From NCBI GenBank assembly GCA_044375625.1, contig JBILMH010000010.1:1-51889 (forward strand): 51,889 nucleotides of DNA, in the 5' to 3' direction. The notes beneath the pieces are model-generated. The model had not been told where the DNA came from and did no database searches. It saw only the letters and a program-made list of their open reading frames with translations. The DNA is from CAISOG01 sp044375625. Lineage in GTDB: Bacteria; Pseudomonadota; Alphaproteobacteria; CAISOG01. The stretch's first letter is position 1. The number at the start of each line of letters is the position of its first letter. A program made the position numbers and the translations under genes. Of the stretch, positions 26,522-35,149 are shown in pieces.

Positions 26522-27319
26522 GGCAATCGACGATGATAGATCTTCTTCAAACGGCGGCCACAGCGTTTCCGGTGCAGTTTTAGGAGGCTGTTCAGATCCT
26601 TTTTGATCGGGCTTCGCCATAATCATAACGTTAGCAGCTGGTCGACCACCACATGTCACGGAATAAACACGCTTAGGGTAGTTTGGATCCCCAAGAAATT
26701 GATGAAGATGGCTGACAGCGGCATCGCTTGCCGCCGCGGTGTTAAATCCCAAAAAATGATCAGGAACAGAATTTCTAATTCCTGTATAAATCTCTTGGAA
26801 ATCAGCCAAATCACGCCCAACAACGGATAACTTTGGACAGTTGAGATTCGCCTGAAAGGTTAGACCGACTTGACCACCCAAAACGGCAACAACATAGGTA
26901 TCGGGTTTTGCATTGGTGTCACCCTGGCGGGGGCTTACTGTAATGGGAACAATAAGGCCGTCAAAATTTTTGGCTGGTTGAACAACAACGGCAACATTTT
27001 GTTCCTGTTTTGGATTTTTCTTAGGATTTATAGAAACAACACCGTATTCAGCTTTTGCGCTTTCAGGCGGAAACATTAAGGGCAGATGAATAGGCAAAAG
27101 ACCAAACTGTAAAGGAATGCTAGCTATATCAGCATTTCCCATGGTGATTGGCGGGATGTTTTTGTTATCAGATGAAACGCGGTGGTCAATTCTGCCTTTA
27201 AATGGATCGTTAGGTATTTCTTCTATATAGTCTAAGTTGCTACAGGCCGTGCATAGACTCAACGCTAACCCACCAAAAGCCCAACAGACTCTTTGCCCAA
27301 TATTATTTAGTTTTGGCAC
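26510..27319 (-). CDS. Putative exported lipoprotein of unknown function
   Basis: I do not recognise the family. The reading frame is open to 27478, but GTG 27319 has AAGGAG eight bases upstream and gives 269 aa starting with a classical signal sequence: KLNNIGQR, a hydrophobic stretch, then CTAC. The cysteine may be lipidated, although a cysteine at the -3 position is unusual. The mature part is hydrophilic and ends in a Pro/Glu-rich tail. Two mature-region cysteines sit in LNCPKLSVV and YSVTCGG. The spacing and words (a GDTNAKP segment, NCP, Y-S-V-T-C) match the protein at 27492-28172, so the two are probably distant paralogues. The gene is AT-richer than its neighbours. Confidence 0.6.
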   Translation of the reverse strand: MPKLNNIGQRVCWAFGGLALSLCTACSNLDYIEEIPNDPFKGRIDHRVSSDNKNIPPITMGNADIASIPLQFGLLPIHLPLMFPPESAKAEYGVVSINPKKNPKQEQNVAVVVQPAKNFDGLIVPITVSPRQGDTNAKPDTYVVAVLGGQVGLTFQANLNCPKLSVVGRDLADFQEIYTGIRNSVPDHFLGFNTAAASDAAVSHLHQFLGDPNYPKRVYSVTCGGRPAANVMIMAKPDQKGSEQPPKTAPETLWPPFEEDLSSSIALSR

Positions 27320-27491
27320 GCTGAATTCTCCTTGGTGTGGTGGGGTTTGGTTGAATTGAAAATGGGGCGGGCGGACGGGGCGAAAGGACGGGCGGGGAGC
27401 GCTAGGGAGAAATCCCCCACAGGGAAAAACCCCCTGCCCTCTACCCGCCATCTTTTCCACCATCGCCCAATCCCACAACTCTGGCTAGGGT

Positions 27492-28172
27492 TTACCGATG
27501 ACGGGCAAGAAATTTCGGAGCCACAACGATATAATTCGTTATTTTTGAACCTTCGTTGCCGTTTCCATCAGAACAAGAAAATCTATATTGATGAACAACA
27601 TAATCTCTTGAAGGTTCAAATTTTACTGGCAACTTAGCTTTAGCTATTGCAGGTATTAAATCCTTCCCAGACATGACAGAATCTCTATAGGCTAAGCCAT
27701 GATCTGTGTCTGATGCCATAAGGCTTGCTTGCAATTTTTCGGCTTCCGATGCGTCTTGGCCTCGTGCAATTAAAATACCAGCTAACCCCTCTGATTGGGT
27801 AACTTTCGGAATCGAGAATTTTTCAGGACAATTATTAGAAAATCTATTTAATAAATATCCAGGACGATCAGCTGAAACAAGAAGGATGTGATTACCACCG
27901 TCAGTATTATATGTAGCAACAATTGGCTTTGAGGTGTCTTGTCCGTGCGAATCTTGCACCGCTACAGTAATACCTGGTTTCGACAATTCTGCTTTTACTT
28001 CTGCACCTTCTATTACAATTGAACCCCCTTCTGAACCATTGGGTTTGTTTATAATAAATGCACCAAATGGCCCGCCAAGATCGACAGGGGTATTATTGTA
28101 AATAACAACAGCAAAAGAGGCTAAAGCCAGCCCACCTAATACCTGCAAACCACTCTTTACTTGTGCACTCAT
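27492..28172 (-). CDS. Hypothetical membrane-anchored or exported protein
   Basis: Function unknown. ATG 28172 has GGGAG seven bases upstream; two GTG codons just before it are alternatives. Residues about 7-24 (GLQVLGGLALASFAVVIY) form a signal anchor, and the remaining 200 residues would face the periplasm. Two cysteines occur in the contexts SNNCPEKFSI and YRFSCSDG, echoing the pair in the neighbouring lipoprotein, and QDTSKPIVATY lies at a matching place. The gene is AT-rich, on the same strand as the lipoprotein and 172 bases upstream of it. A disulfide between the two cysteines is plausible but inferred. Confidence 0.55.
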   Translation of the reverse strand: MSAQVKSGLQVLGGLALASFAVVIYNNTPVDLGGPFGAFIINKPNGSEGGSIVIEGAEVKAELSKPGITVAVQDSHGQDTSKPIVATYNTDGGNHILLVSADRPGYLLNRFSNNCPEKFSIPKVTQSEGLAGILIARGQDASEAEKLQASLMASDTDHGLAYRDSVMSGKDLIPAIAKAKLPVKFEPSRDYVVHQYRFSCSDGNGNEGSKITNYIVVAPKFLARHR

Positions 28173-28379
28173 CACCACTCTCCCTTTTAATTAAGGTTGT
28201 TTAAAGGATTTAAACCATTTTTTAATAATTGTTATAAACCATAAATGCCGCAATGTGTCAAGGGCAAAATTAGTAAATTGGACGGTTTTTTGCTTTAGGT
28301 GTGTGAATCGGGGCGGTTGGATGGGATTGGGGTTATGAATGGCTGAAAAGGCGGGATCGCTGCACCCCCATCACAACCT

Positions 28380-28470
28380 GTCATCCTCCGCGAAAGCGGG
28401 GGATCCATGCAGGGGAACGATTATGGCGGGGGGCGCCAGGGCTCTGGATCTCCGCCTGCGCGGAGATGAC
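28380..28470. repeat. Palindromic intergenic repeat (copy B)
   Basis: A 91-bp imperfect inverted repeat beginning GTCATCCTCCGCG and ending CGCGGAGATGAC, with internal GGGGGATCCA and TGGATCTCC arms. Same outer pattern and length as copy A at 24024-24110, with different interior sequence. Confidence 0.65.
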
Positions 28471-28682
28471 GAAGCCCTACATACCCCCCACCGGATCGCT
28501 TGCGCGATCCGACTCCCCCGCAAGGGTGGAGTGTGTGTTCCCCCCCCATTTTTTATGTAAGGAGCAGGGAGTGCCCCCCCTCCCCTGGCGGGAGGGGGTT
28601 GGGGGCGGGGGTAAAGAAAACGTGGGCAGGGAGGATGACAGGGGCAGGAGCAAGAATGGGCGCGATGTCGCCACCTCACAAT

Positions 28683-28777
28683 GTCATTCTCCCCCTTGTG
28701 GGGAGAATCTCAAATCCTAGCCGTTGCACAAGCGGCACGGACGGTAAGGAGATCCTACCCACAAGGGGTAGGATGAC
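28683..28777 (+). repeat. Palindromic intergenic repeat (copy C)
   Basis: A 95-bp element from GTCATTCTCCCC to GGTAGGATGAC. Its reverse complement matches copy D (51327-51434) along most of its length, sharing CTCCGTTGTCATCCTAC, CTTGTG, GTAGGATCTCCTTAC, GCCGCTTGT and TAGGATTTGAGAT. Arms within each half also form short hairpins (CTCCCC-CTTGTG-GGGAG; CTACCC-ACAAG-GGGTAG). Confidence 0.75.
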
Positions 28778-28956
28778 AACGGAGTGGTGCAAAGGGTGGG
28801 GCTAGGATGACAACGGAGAGGCGGGGGGCATCAGGCGACCCCCGCTCCCAGGAAGTCTTCTGACCCTTGCAGAAAGAGGGGAATTTTCTACCTCACCCCC
28901 CATGCGGCGGCGTCGGGAGGTAATCGCCACACGGTGGGGATGGATGCGTGCCTCTC

Positions 28957-29427
28957 TTAGCGCCCCCTCTCTGCACGTGCTGCCATTGCAGCATCTTCTA
29001 ATGACGTCTTATTACCATTTATTTTAACCATCAGGTCTCTTGCACTTGCTGGAAAAACCTTTTCTCCGCACTCCGTTGCAGCAGTATTTGGATTTGTACA
29101 TATGATAACGCCATAATTTCCTTTGTTATCTTGAAGAACTTTTGTAACTGTTCCGCCATTAAACCTTAAGAGAATACCATTTTTGGGTGCAGCTGCTGAA
29201 TTATCGCTAAATTTTGGAACAACACTCTCTGCTGGTACACCTATTGGATTTCCAGAAAAAGAATATTTCTCAGGATTGATACTGCTCATCGCCACAGCAG
29301 CAAGATTAATAGCAATAGGAATAAAAACAGCAGCAGCAGCAGCACAAATTTTAAGATCTTCTGCTAATGCATTAGATTTACGACGTGTGCGTGGAAAAGC
29401 TGCACCTAAAGAACCCCGTTGACCCAT
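28957..29427 (-). CDS. Hypothetical membrane-anchored protein (156 aa)
   Basis: Function unknown. The start is firm: AAGGAG lies eight bases before ATG 29427. After a basic N-terminus (residues 1-20, with PRTRRK), a hydrophobic Ala-rich segment at about 27-46 would anchor it in the membrane, with the C-terminal 110 residues outside. Two cysteines occur in VIICTNPN and ATECGEKV. It is AT-richer than hisS immediately upstream and has the same orientation as the other two unknown envelope genes. I see no convincing similarity to those two beyond a membrane anchor and a cysteine pair. Confidence 0.5.
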   Translation of the reverse strand: MGQRGSLGAAFPRTRRKSNALAEDLKICAAAAAVFIPIAINLAAVAMSSINPEKYSFSGNPIGVPAESVVPKFSDNSAAAPKNGILLRFNGGTVTKVLQDNKGNYGVIICTNPNTAATECGEKVFPASARDLMVKINGNKTSLEDAAMAARAERGR

Positions 29428-29508
29428 TATAAAATCTCCTTAATTTTGGTTGTGACCATTTATGGAAAGTAAATTTACACAATATTAACTAAGTGTCAAG
29501 CGTAAATT

Positions 29509-30756
29509 TCAACTTTTTGCAGAAAGAAAGGCCAATAATTCCTGCAACCCCATCGATTGTTGTTGGCCGTTGGCCATATCGCGCAGGGTATAGAGGCCGC
29601 TGGCCAGCTCATCAGGGCCCAGCAGGATGACCAGGCGGACGCCGCGTTTATCCGCCAGCTTCAACCGTTTGCCAACATTACCCTCATACCCCTGATCCAC
29701 CGCGATCCCCGCATGGCGCAGCTGTTGCCCCAATTGGCGAGCGGGCGCGTGGCAGGCGGCATCGGTGGGCACCACCATCACCCGTGGCGGCGGCGGGGGC
29801 AGATCACCCATCAGCAAACACAGCCGCTCTATCCCCGATCCAAACCCCACCGCGGGCAACGGCGCGCCCCCCAAGGCCTCTGCAATGCCACCATAGCGCC
29901 CGCCGCCCAGCACGGTTGCCTGCGCCCCCAATTGGGTGGAGGTAAACTCAAAAACCGTGTGTTGGTAGTAATCAAAGCCGCGCACCAACTTGGGGTTATG
30001 CTGCCAGGCGATGTTCAGGCTTGCCAAACCCGCCTGCAGATCCGCCCAGAAAGCGGCAGCCTCTGGCTCCAAATACTCGGTCAGCTGGGGGGCGTTGACC
30101 AGCACGGCGTGATCGGCGGGATCCTTGGAATCCAGGATGCGCAGCGGGTTGCGTTCCAACCGCAGCTGGCTGTCGGCCGACAGGCTGGCGGCATGACCGC
30201 GCAGATAGCCCACCAACGCTTCCCGAAACTTTAGGCGGCTTGGCATATCGCCCATGCTGTTCAGCTCCAACGTGATGTGGTCGGCCAGCCCCAGTTCGGC
30301 CAAAAAGGCCTTAGCGAGGCTCAAGATCTCAAGATCCGCCTCAACACTGGTGGTGCCCATAATCTCCGCCCCCACCTGATGATGTTGGCGATAGCGCCCC
30401 TTCTGCGGCCGTTCATAGCGAAACATCGGGCCGATGTAGAAGAATTTTAACGGCACCTGATCCTGCAACCGATTGCTCAACACCGCCCGCACCACGCCCG
30501 CCGTCCCCTCAGGCCGCAGGGTTAGGCTTTCGCCGCCACGATCCTCAAAGCTGTACATCTCCTTCGACACCACATCGGTGACCTCACCCAGGGATCGGTT
30601 GAACAGCTCGGTAAATTCAAAAATCGGTGTGGCAATTTCGTTCAAGCCAAAGCGCGCCATCACCAAACGGGCGGCGGCGGCCACCGCCTGAAACTGGCGC
30701 ATTTCTTCGCCAAACAGATCACGGGTTCCACGCGGGTGGGATAGGGGCTGATTCAT
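29509..30756 (-). CDS. hisS: Histidyl-tRNA synthetase
   Basis: Class II aminoacyl-tRNA synthetase for histidine. Motif 1 lies in the TPIFEFTELFNRSLGE region, motif 2 in FKFFYIGPMFRYERPQKGRYRQ-like sequence, and the histidine-specific segment LVRGFDYYQHTVFEF and motif 3 (GFGSGIERL) follow. The anticodon-binding domain is C-terminal. I use ATG 30756 (415 aa), beginning NQPLSHPRGTRDL; the frame extends three codons to a GTG. It follows ispG by about 45 bases, part of the rodZ-ispG-hisS run. Confidence 0.96.
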   Translation of the reverse strand: MNQPLSHPRGTRDLFGEEMRQFQAVAAAARLVMARFGLNEIATPIFEFTELFNRSLGEVTDVVSKEMYSFEDRGGESLTLRPEGTAGVVRAVLSNRLQDQVPLKFFYIGPMFRYERPQKGRYRQHHQVGAEIMGTTSVEADLEILSLAKAFLAELGLADHITLELNSMGDMPSRLKFREALVGYLRGHAASLSADSQLRLERNPLRILDSKDPADHAVLVNAPQLTEYLEPEAAAFWADLQAGLASLNIAWQHNPKLVRGFDYYQHTVFEFTSTQLGAQATVLGGGRYGGIAEALGGAPLPAVGFGSGIERLCLLMGDLPPPPPRVMVVPTDAACHAPARQLGQQLRHAGIAVDQGYEGNVGKRLKLADKRGVRLVILLGPDELASGLYTLRDMANGQQQSMGLQELLAFLSAKS

Positions 30757-30801
30757 GAGGCACACTCAGCTTTTGGGGAAAAATTGATGGAGGGGGACAG
30801 C

Positions 30802-31920
30802 CTAAGGGCTGGTATTAATCGCCGCAACATTTTCTTCGATCTTTTTTTCGACTAGGGCGGCAATATGCTCAACAATATCGGCGTCGCGGATCCGTTGATG
30901 CTGCACCCCATCAACATAGACCATGTGGGTGTTGTTGCCGCCACCGGTCAGGCCAATGGTGGTGCTGCGCGCCTCACCCGGGCCATTGACGACACAGCCG
31001 ATAATCGACAGCGTCATGGGGGTTTTGATGTGGCTAAGCCGTTGCTCCAACGCTTCAACCGTTTTGATCACATCGAACTGCTGGCGGGCGCAACTGGGGC
31101 AGGCGATGATGTTCACCCCGCGCTGGCGCAGGTTGAGGGAGCGCAGGATATCCCAGCCCACCTTAACCTCCTCCACCGGATCCGCCGACAACGATACCCG
31201 AATGGTGTCGCCAATCCCCTCCATCAACAACAGGCCAAGGCCTATCGACGATTTGACCGTGCCGGTGCGCAGCGCGCCAGCCTCCGTAATGCCCAGATGC
31301 AGGGGGTAGTCGCAGGCGGCGGCCAGTTGCCGATACGCTGCCACCGCCAAAAACACGTCGGAGGCCTTTACGCTGATCTTAAAATCGAAAAAGTCGTTGT
31401 CTTCGAGGATTCTGGCATGGTACAGCGCGCTTTCCACTAAGGCTTCGGGGGTTGGCATGCCGTATTTTTGCAGCAACCGCTCCTCCAAACTGCCCGCATT
31501 GACGCCGATACGCATGCTGCACCCGTGATCCTTGGCCGCCCGAATCACCTCCTGCACCCGCGTGGCGTTGCCGATATTGCCTGGGTTAATCCGCAGACAG
31601 GCGGCACCCGCCTGCGCCGCCTCAATCGCCCGTTTGTAGTGAAAATGAATGTCGGCGATAATCGGCACGGCAGAGGCCGCCACAATCTCCGCCAGCGCCT
31701 TTGTGGAGGCTTCATCGGGGCAGGATACGCGGACGGCGTCCGCACCCGCCTCCACCAACGCCTGAATCTGGGCAATGGTGGCCTTGGCATCGGCGGTCAG
31801 GGTGTTGGTCATCGATTGCACCGTAATCGGCGCACCCCCACCCACCAACAAGTCGCCAACCTTAATTTGGCGGCTTTGGCGGCGCGCAATCTGACGATAA
31901 CTAAGGTTGCCGTAGTCCAT
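30802..31920 (-). CDS. ispG: 4-hydroxy-3-methylbut-2-en-1-yl diphosphate synthase
   Basis: Iron-sulfur enzyme of the non-mevalonate isoprenoid pathway, reducing methylerythritol cyclodiphosphate to HMBDP. Cluster ligands are C274 and C277 in IIACPSCARQ and C309 in GCVVNGPGEA, with the conserved E316. The N-terminal TIM-barrel starts with VGGGAPITVQSMTNT. Length (372 aa) is typical of the bacterial short form. It starts nine bases after rodZ, the usual alphaproteobacterial order. Confidence 0.97.
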   Translation of the reverse strand: MDYGNLSYRQIARRQSRQIKVGDLLVGGGAPITVQSMTNTLTADAKATIAQIQALVEAGADAVRVSCPDEASTKALAEIVAASAVPIIADIHFHYKRAIEAAQAGAACLRINPGNIGNATRVQEVIRAAKDHGCSMRIGVNAGSLEERLLQKYGMPTPEALVESALYHARILEDNDFFDFKISVKASDVFLAVAAYRQLAAACDYPLHLGITEAGALRTGTVKSSIGLGLLLMEGIGDTIRVSLSADPVEEVKVGWDILRSLNLRQRGVNIIACPSCARQQFDVIKTVEALEQRLSHIKTPMTLSIIGCVVNGPGEARSTTIGLTGGGNNTHMVYVDGVQHQRIRDADIVEHIAALVEKKIEENVAAINTSP

Positions 31921-31929
31921 GCGTCACCG

Positions 31930-32922
31930 TTACTGATTCGGGCTGGACGGCAACTTGGCCAAATAGTCGGCCAGCGGCGCCGCATCCAGCGGGATTTCAC
32001 GCACCACCTGATTCTCCTGCCCCAGCGGGGCGGAGGGCTGGCCATTCACCGTGATAAATGTTCCGCCAGCATTACCCGTGGTCATCATCAGTCCAGGGGT
32101 GTTGGGCAAGGGAAAGCTTTCGCCCGCCCGCAGCAATTTGGCGACCACCACCGCCCCCTTGGCATCACGCAACTGTATCCAGCTGTTCTGCTTGGCCATA
32201 ATCGTGGCACCCGCAGGGGTGGAGGGCGTAGCAGTGCTAGCCGAGGGCGAAGGCGCAGCTGCTGAGGGGGCAGGTGCTGAGGGCACAGCAGCGACGGGCG
32301 CAGCGGATGGAGCAGAAACACTGGTTGCGGGCGCCTCAACCTCGTCACCCTCCGCGGCATCCATAGGCACATCCGCCGGCAATGCTTGCGGATCTGATAA
32401 CTCAGTGGTGCTGATTTCTGGGGCAAATTTGTTGTTGGTCAACGTCCATAACAACAGCAATCCCAATAACAAGATCAAACCAGTCCAGATAAAACCTGCG
32501 CTGGGAAAGGCGCGTTGGGAAACCTTAAAGGGCATTTCATGAACGGGTTTGGGTTGCATCACCGCGCTCTCAACCTTTAACTGACTGACCAGGGCGGCGC
32601 CATCCAGCATCAACAGGCGGGCATAGGAATGCACAAACCCCGCGACATAGGCCGCGCCAGGCAATTTTTCATAGGCGCCCGATTCCATCGCCTCAATAGA
32701 AGCTGGACGCAGGTTAAGCCTGACCGCCACCTCATCAATCGTAAGGCTACGGTTAACCCGCGCCATTCTTAACTGATCCGCGACACTTACAGCTGTTGCA
32801 ACAAAACCAGAGGATTCGCCAACAGTCGGGTTGCTGGTGGCCTGTGATGACGCAGCCCCCAAACCGTTATTGCTATCGGTTTTGGCTTCGTGATTTTTAT
32901 CGGATTTTGGCACAACACTCAT
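31930..32922 (-). CDS. rodZ: RodZ-like helix-turn-helix membrane protein
   Basis: Cytoskeletal adaptor that couples MreB to the cell-wall machinery in rod-shaped bacteria. Residues about 48-115 form the cytoplasmic helix-turn-helix domain (LRMARVNRSLTIDEVAVRL...). A single membrane segment lies at 143-162. A Pro/Ala/Ser-rich periplasmic linker (about 190-240) leads to a C-terminal beta domain with the NSWIQLRDAKGAVV segment. It precedes ispG by nine bases. It is divergent from proS, with 130 bases between the start codons. Confidence 0.87.
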   Translation of the reverse strand: MSVVPKSDKNHEAKTDSNNGLGAASSQATSNPTVGESSGFVATAVSVADQLRMARVNRSLTIDEVAVRLNLRPASIEAMESGAYEKLPGAAYVAGFVHSYARLLMLDGAALVSQLKVESAVMQPKPVHEMPFKVSQRAFPSAGFIWTGLILLLGLLLLWTLTNNKFAPEISTTELSDPQALPADVPMDAAEGDEVEAPATSVSAPSAAPVAAVPSAPAPSAAAPSPSASTATPSTPAGATIMAKQNSWIQLRDAKGAVVVAKLLRAGESFPLPNTPGLMMTTGNAGGTFITVNGQPSAPLGQENQVVREIPLDAAPLADYLAKLPSSPNQ

Positions 32923-33052
32923 AATTCAGATCCGTTTAGGGCGATAAAGAATTGGAGCAAACAGGATTGATGTTTGACACCCGCTTTTCTAAGCTAACTT
33001 GGCATAAGAAACAATTGCAATGCCCAAAACAAATTTTTTCAGGAAATCCATC

Positions 33053-34636
33053 ATGTCTGCCGCCAGCAAATCTTTATCCCAAAGCGCGCCAAAAACCAAC
33101 AACACCGCCAATAACAGCGCCGCGGTTCGCACCGCCATCACCCCTACCCGCGCCGATAACTACCCCGAATGGTATCAGCAGGTGGTGGATCAAGCCGACT
33201 TGGCGGAAACCAGCCCTGTGCGCGGTTGTATGGTTATCAAACCCTGGGGCTATGGGGTGTGGGAGCAAATGCAGCAGAAATTGGATAAGCGTTTTAAGGA
33301 TACAGGGCATGTCAACGCCTATTTCCCCCTGCTTATTCCCCTGCGCCTACTGCAGAAGGAGGCGGATCATATTGAGGGCTTTGCGAAGGAATGCGCGGTG
33401 GTTACCCATCACCGCCTAGCGACCGATGCCGATGGCAAGCTGGTTCCCGCCAGCCCGTTGGAGGAGCCGTTGATAATCCGCCCCACCTCAGAAACCATTA
33501 TTGGTGAGGTCTATGCAAAATGGGTTAAATCCTATCGCGACCTGCCAATTCTGATTAACCAATGGGCCAATGTGTTGCGTTGGGAAATGCGTACCCGCCT
33601 ATTCCTGCGCACCGCCGAATTTTTGTGGCAGGAGGGGCACACCGTGCACGCCACGGCGGCCGAAGCACAAACCGAAACGGAGCTGATGTGGCAGGTCTAT
33701 GCCGACTTTATGCAAGACTGTCTGGCCATGCCAGTCTTTATGGGTCGCAAAACCGCTAACGAACGTTTTCCGGGCGCGGTGGAAACCTATGGGGTTGAGG
33801 CGATGATGCAAGATGGTAAGGCCTTGCAGATGGGCACCTCCCACAATCTGGGGCAAAATTTCTCAAAATCCGCCAACATTCAGTTTTTGGATAAGGATGG
33901 GCAGCACAAGCACGCCTACACCACCTCATGGGGGGTTAGCACCCGCATGATTGGCGGGCTGATTATGGTACACAGCGATGATGATGGACTGGTGCTGCCC
34001 CCCCGTATCGCGCCATCGCAACTGGTGATTATTCCCGTGGTGCGCGACGCCGCCAGTGAGGATGCGTTGCTGGATCACTGCAGCAAATTGGCCGGCCAGC
34101 TGGGCAGCCTTAGCTATGCGGGCGAATCGGTGCGCGTGCATTTGGATAAGCGCGACCTACGCGGCGGCGATAAATTCTGGGAATGGGTGAAACGCGGTGT
34201 GCCTATTCGCCTAGAGGTTGGTTTGCGGGAGATGGAGCAAGGGGTCGTCACCTTATACCGTCGCGATCAAGGCACCAAAGATCGCATCACCCTGCCCCAC
34301 GCCGATCTGGCGGCGCAGTTGCCCACCATCCTGCAGGAAATTCAGGACAGCTTGTTTGCGCGGGCAAAAGCCTATCAGCAGGATCGCACCTATCACATCA
34401 CCAGCCGCCAAGAGTTTGAGGCGATTTTTGCCAAAGGGGAAGATGGTGTGGGCAGCAAGCCTTTGGGCTTTGCGATTGCCCCCTGGGCGGGCGATAGCGC
34501 GCTGGAGGATGCGTTGAAAAAGGACTATGCCGTTACCGTGCGCTGTATCCTGCCCACCCCACCACCAGCGGGCAGCCGTTGTGCCTTTACCGATCAACCC
34601 GCGCGGGAGATGGTGGTGCTGGCCAAAAGCTATTAA
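33053..34636 (+). CDS. proS: Prolyl-tRNA synthetase, archaeal/eukaryotic type
   Basis: Class II synthetase attaching proline to tRNA-Pro. The sequence belongs to the archaeal/eukaryotic ProRS group rather than the usual bacterial one. Signs are GCMVIKPWGYGVWE, INQWANVLRWEMRTRLFLR with EFLWQEGHT, no editing-domain insertion, MGTSHNLGQNF, and a C-terminal domain ending CAFTDQPAREMVVLAKSY with the terminal tyrosine of that group. ATG 33053 (527 aa) has AGGA eight bases upstream; an in-frame ATG at 33020 would add 11 residues. A Ser/Asn/Ala-rich stretch of about 35 residues precedes the catalytic core. It is a complete gene without visible damage. Confidence 0.93.
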   Translation: MSAASKSLSQSAPKTNNTANNSAAVRTAITPTRADNYPEWYQQVVDQADLAETSPVRGCMVIKPWGYGVWEQMQQKLDKRFKDTGHVNAYFPLLIPLRLLQKEADHIEGFAKECAVVTHHRLATDADGKLVPASPLEEPLIIRPTSETIIGEVYAKWVKSYRDLPILINQWANVLRWEMRTRLFLRTAEFLWQEGHTVHATAAEAQTETELMWQVYADFMQDCLAMPVFMGRKTANERFPGAVETYGVEAMMQDGKALQMGTSHNLGQNFSKSANIQFLDKDGQHKHAYTTSWGVSTRMIGGLIMVHSDDDGLVLPPRIAPSQLVIIPVVRDAASEDALLDHCSKLAGQLGSLSYAGESVRVHLDKRDLRGGDKFWEWVKRGVPIRLEVGLREMEQGVVTLYRRDQGTKDRITLPHADLAAQLPTILQEIQDSLFARAKAYQQDRTYHITSRQEFEAIFAKGEDGVGSKPLGFAIAPWAGDSALEDALKKDYAVTVRCILPTPPPAGSRCAFTDQPAREMVVLAKSY

Positions 34637-34715
34637 GTCTTGTGTCTTAACAGGAAGCCAGCTATCAAAATCTTCTTATCTCTTTTTTCAAAATTCTTAA
34701 CGAATAGGTTTTGCG

Positions 34716-35114
34716 ATGTTTATTTCACCAGCTTTTGCCCAAACGGCGACGCCCCCTGCTGCTGCCAGCACGGATATTTTGACCAGCATGTTACCCTTGC
34801 TGCTGGTTTTTTTGGTTTTCTACGTGCTGCTGATTCTGCCACAGAAAAAAAAGATGCAGGCGCATCGCGCCATGCTGGCCGCCCTTCGCCGTGGGGATCG
34901 CGTGTTGACCTCCGGCGGCATTATCGCAACCGTTCACCGTTTGCCTGAAGGTGCTTCGGAAATTGAGGTGGAAATTGCCGATGGCGTTCGCGTCATGTTG
35001 GCGCGTCATACGATTGTTGAGGTGTTGACCAAGCCTGAGCCGGCCAATTCCAACACCGAACCAAAGGCCAAAAAGGCGTCATCCGCTGCCAAAAAGGCCA
35101 ATGACGGACAATAG
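34716..35114 (+). CDS. yajC: Preprotein translocase accessory subunit YajC
   Basis: Small inner-membrane partner of SecDF. A single membrane helix occupies about 25-43 (MLPLLLVFLVFYVLLIL), followed by PQKKKMQAHRAMLAALRRGD and the conserved VLTSGGIIATV strand. The N-terminus ISPAFAQ resembles a signal-sequence end. A Lys/Ala-rich tail is present. It precedes secD by 35 bases, probably one transcript. Confidence 0.95.
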   Translation: MFISPAFAQTATPPAAASTDILTSMLPLLLVFLVFYVLLILPQKKKMQAHRAMLAALRRGDRVLTSGGIIATVHRLPEGASEIEVEIADGVRVMLARHTIVEVLTKPEPANSNTEPKAKKASSAAKKANDGQ

Positions 35115-35149
35115 GATTAGGCAGTAACAAAAGGGACGGGGTGGTATCG

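Larger units (their letters stand above)
28173..28956. other. 784-bp non-coding stretch rich in palindromes
   Basis: No convincing gene here. The first 150 bases are AT-rich leader sequence for the gene at 27492. From about 28330 the sequence becomes GC-rich and is made mostly of palindromic repeats: copies B (28380-28470) and C (28683-28777), a solitary GGATGAC end near 28806, and C- and G-rich runs around 28575-28615. Six-frame open frames in this stretch are low-complexity and look spurious. Confidence 0.6.

Noticed and set aside
28500..28805. Overlapping open frames in the palindrome-rich region
   Set aside because: They translate low-complexity palindromic repeats and have no ribosome sites.
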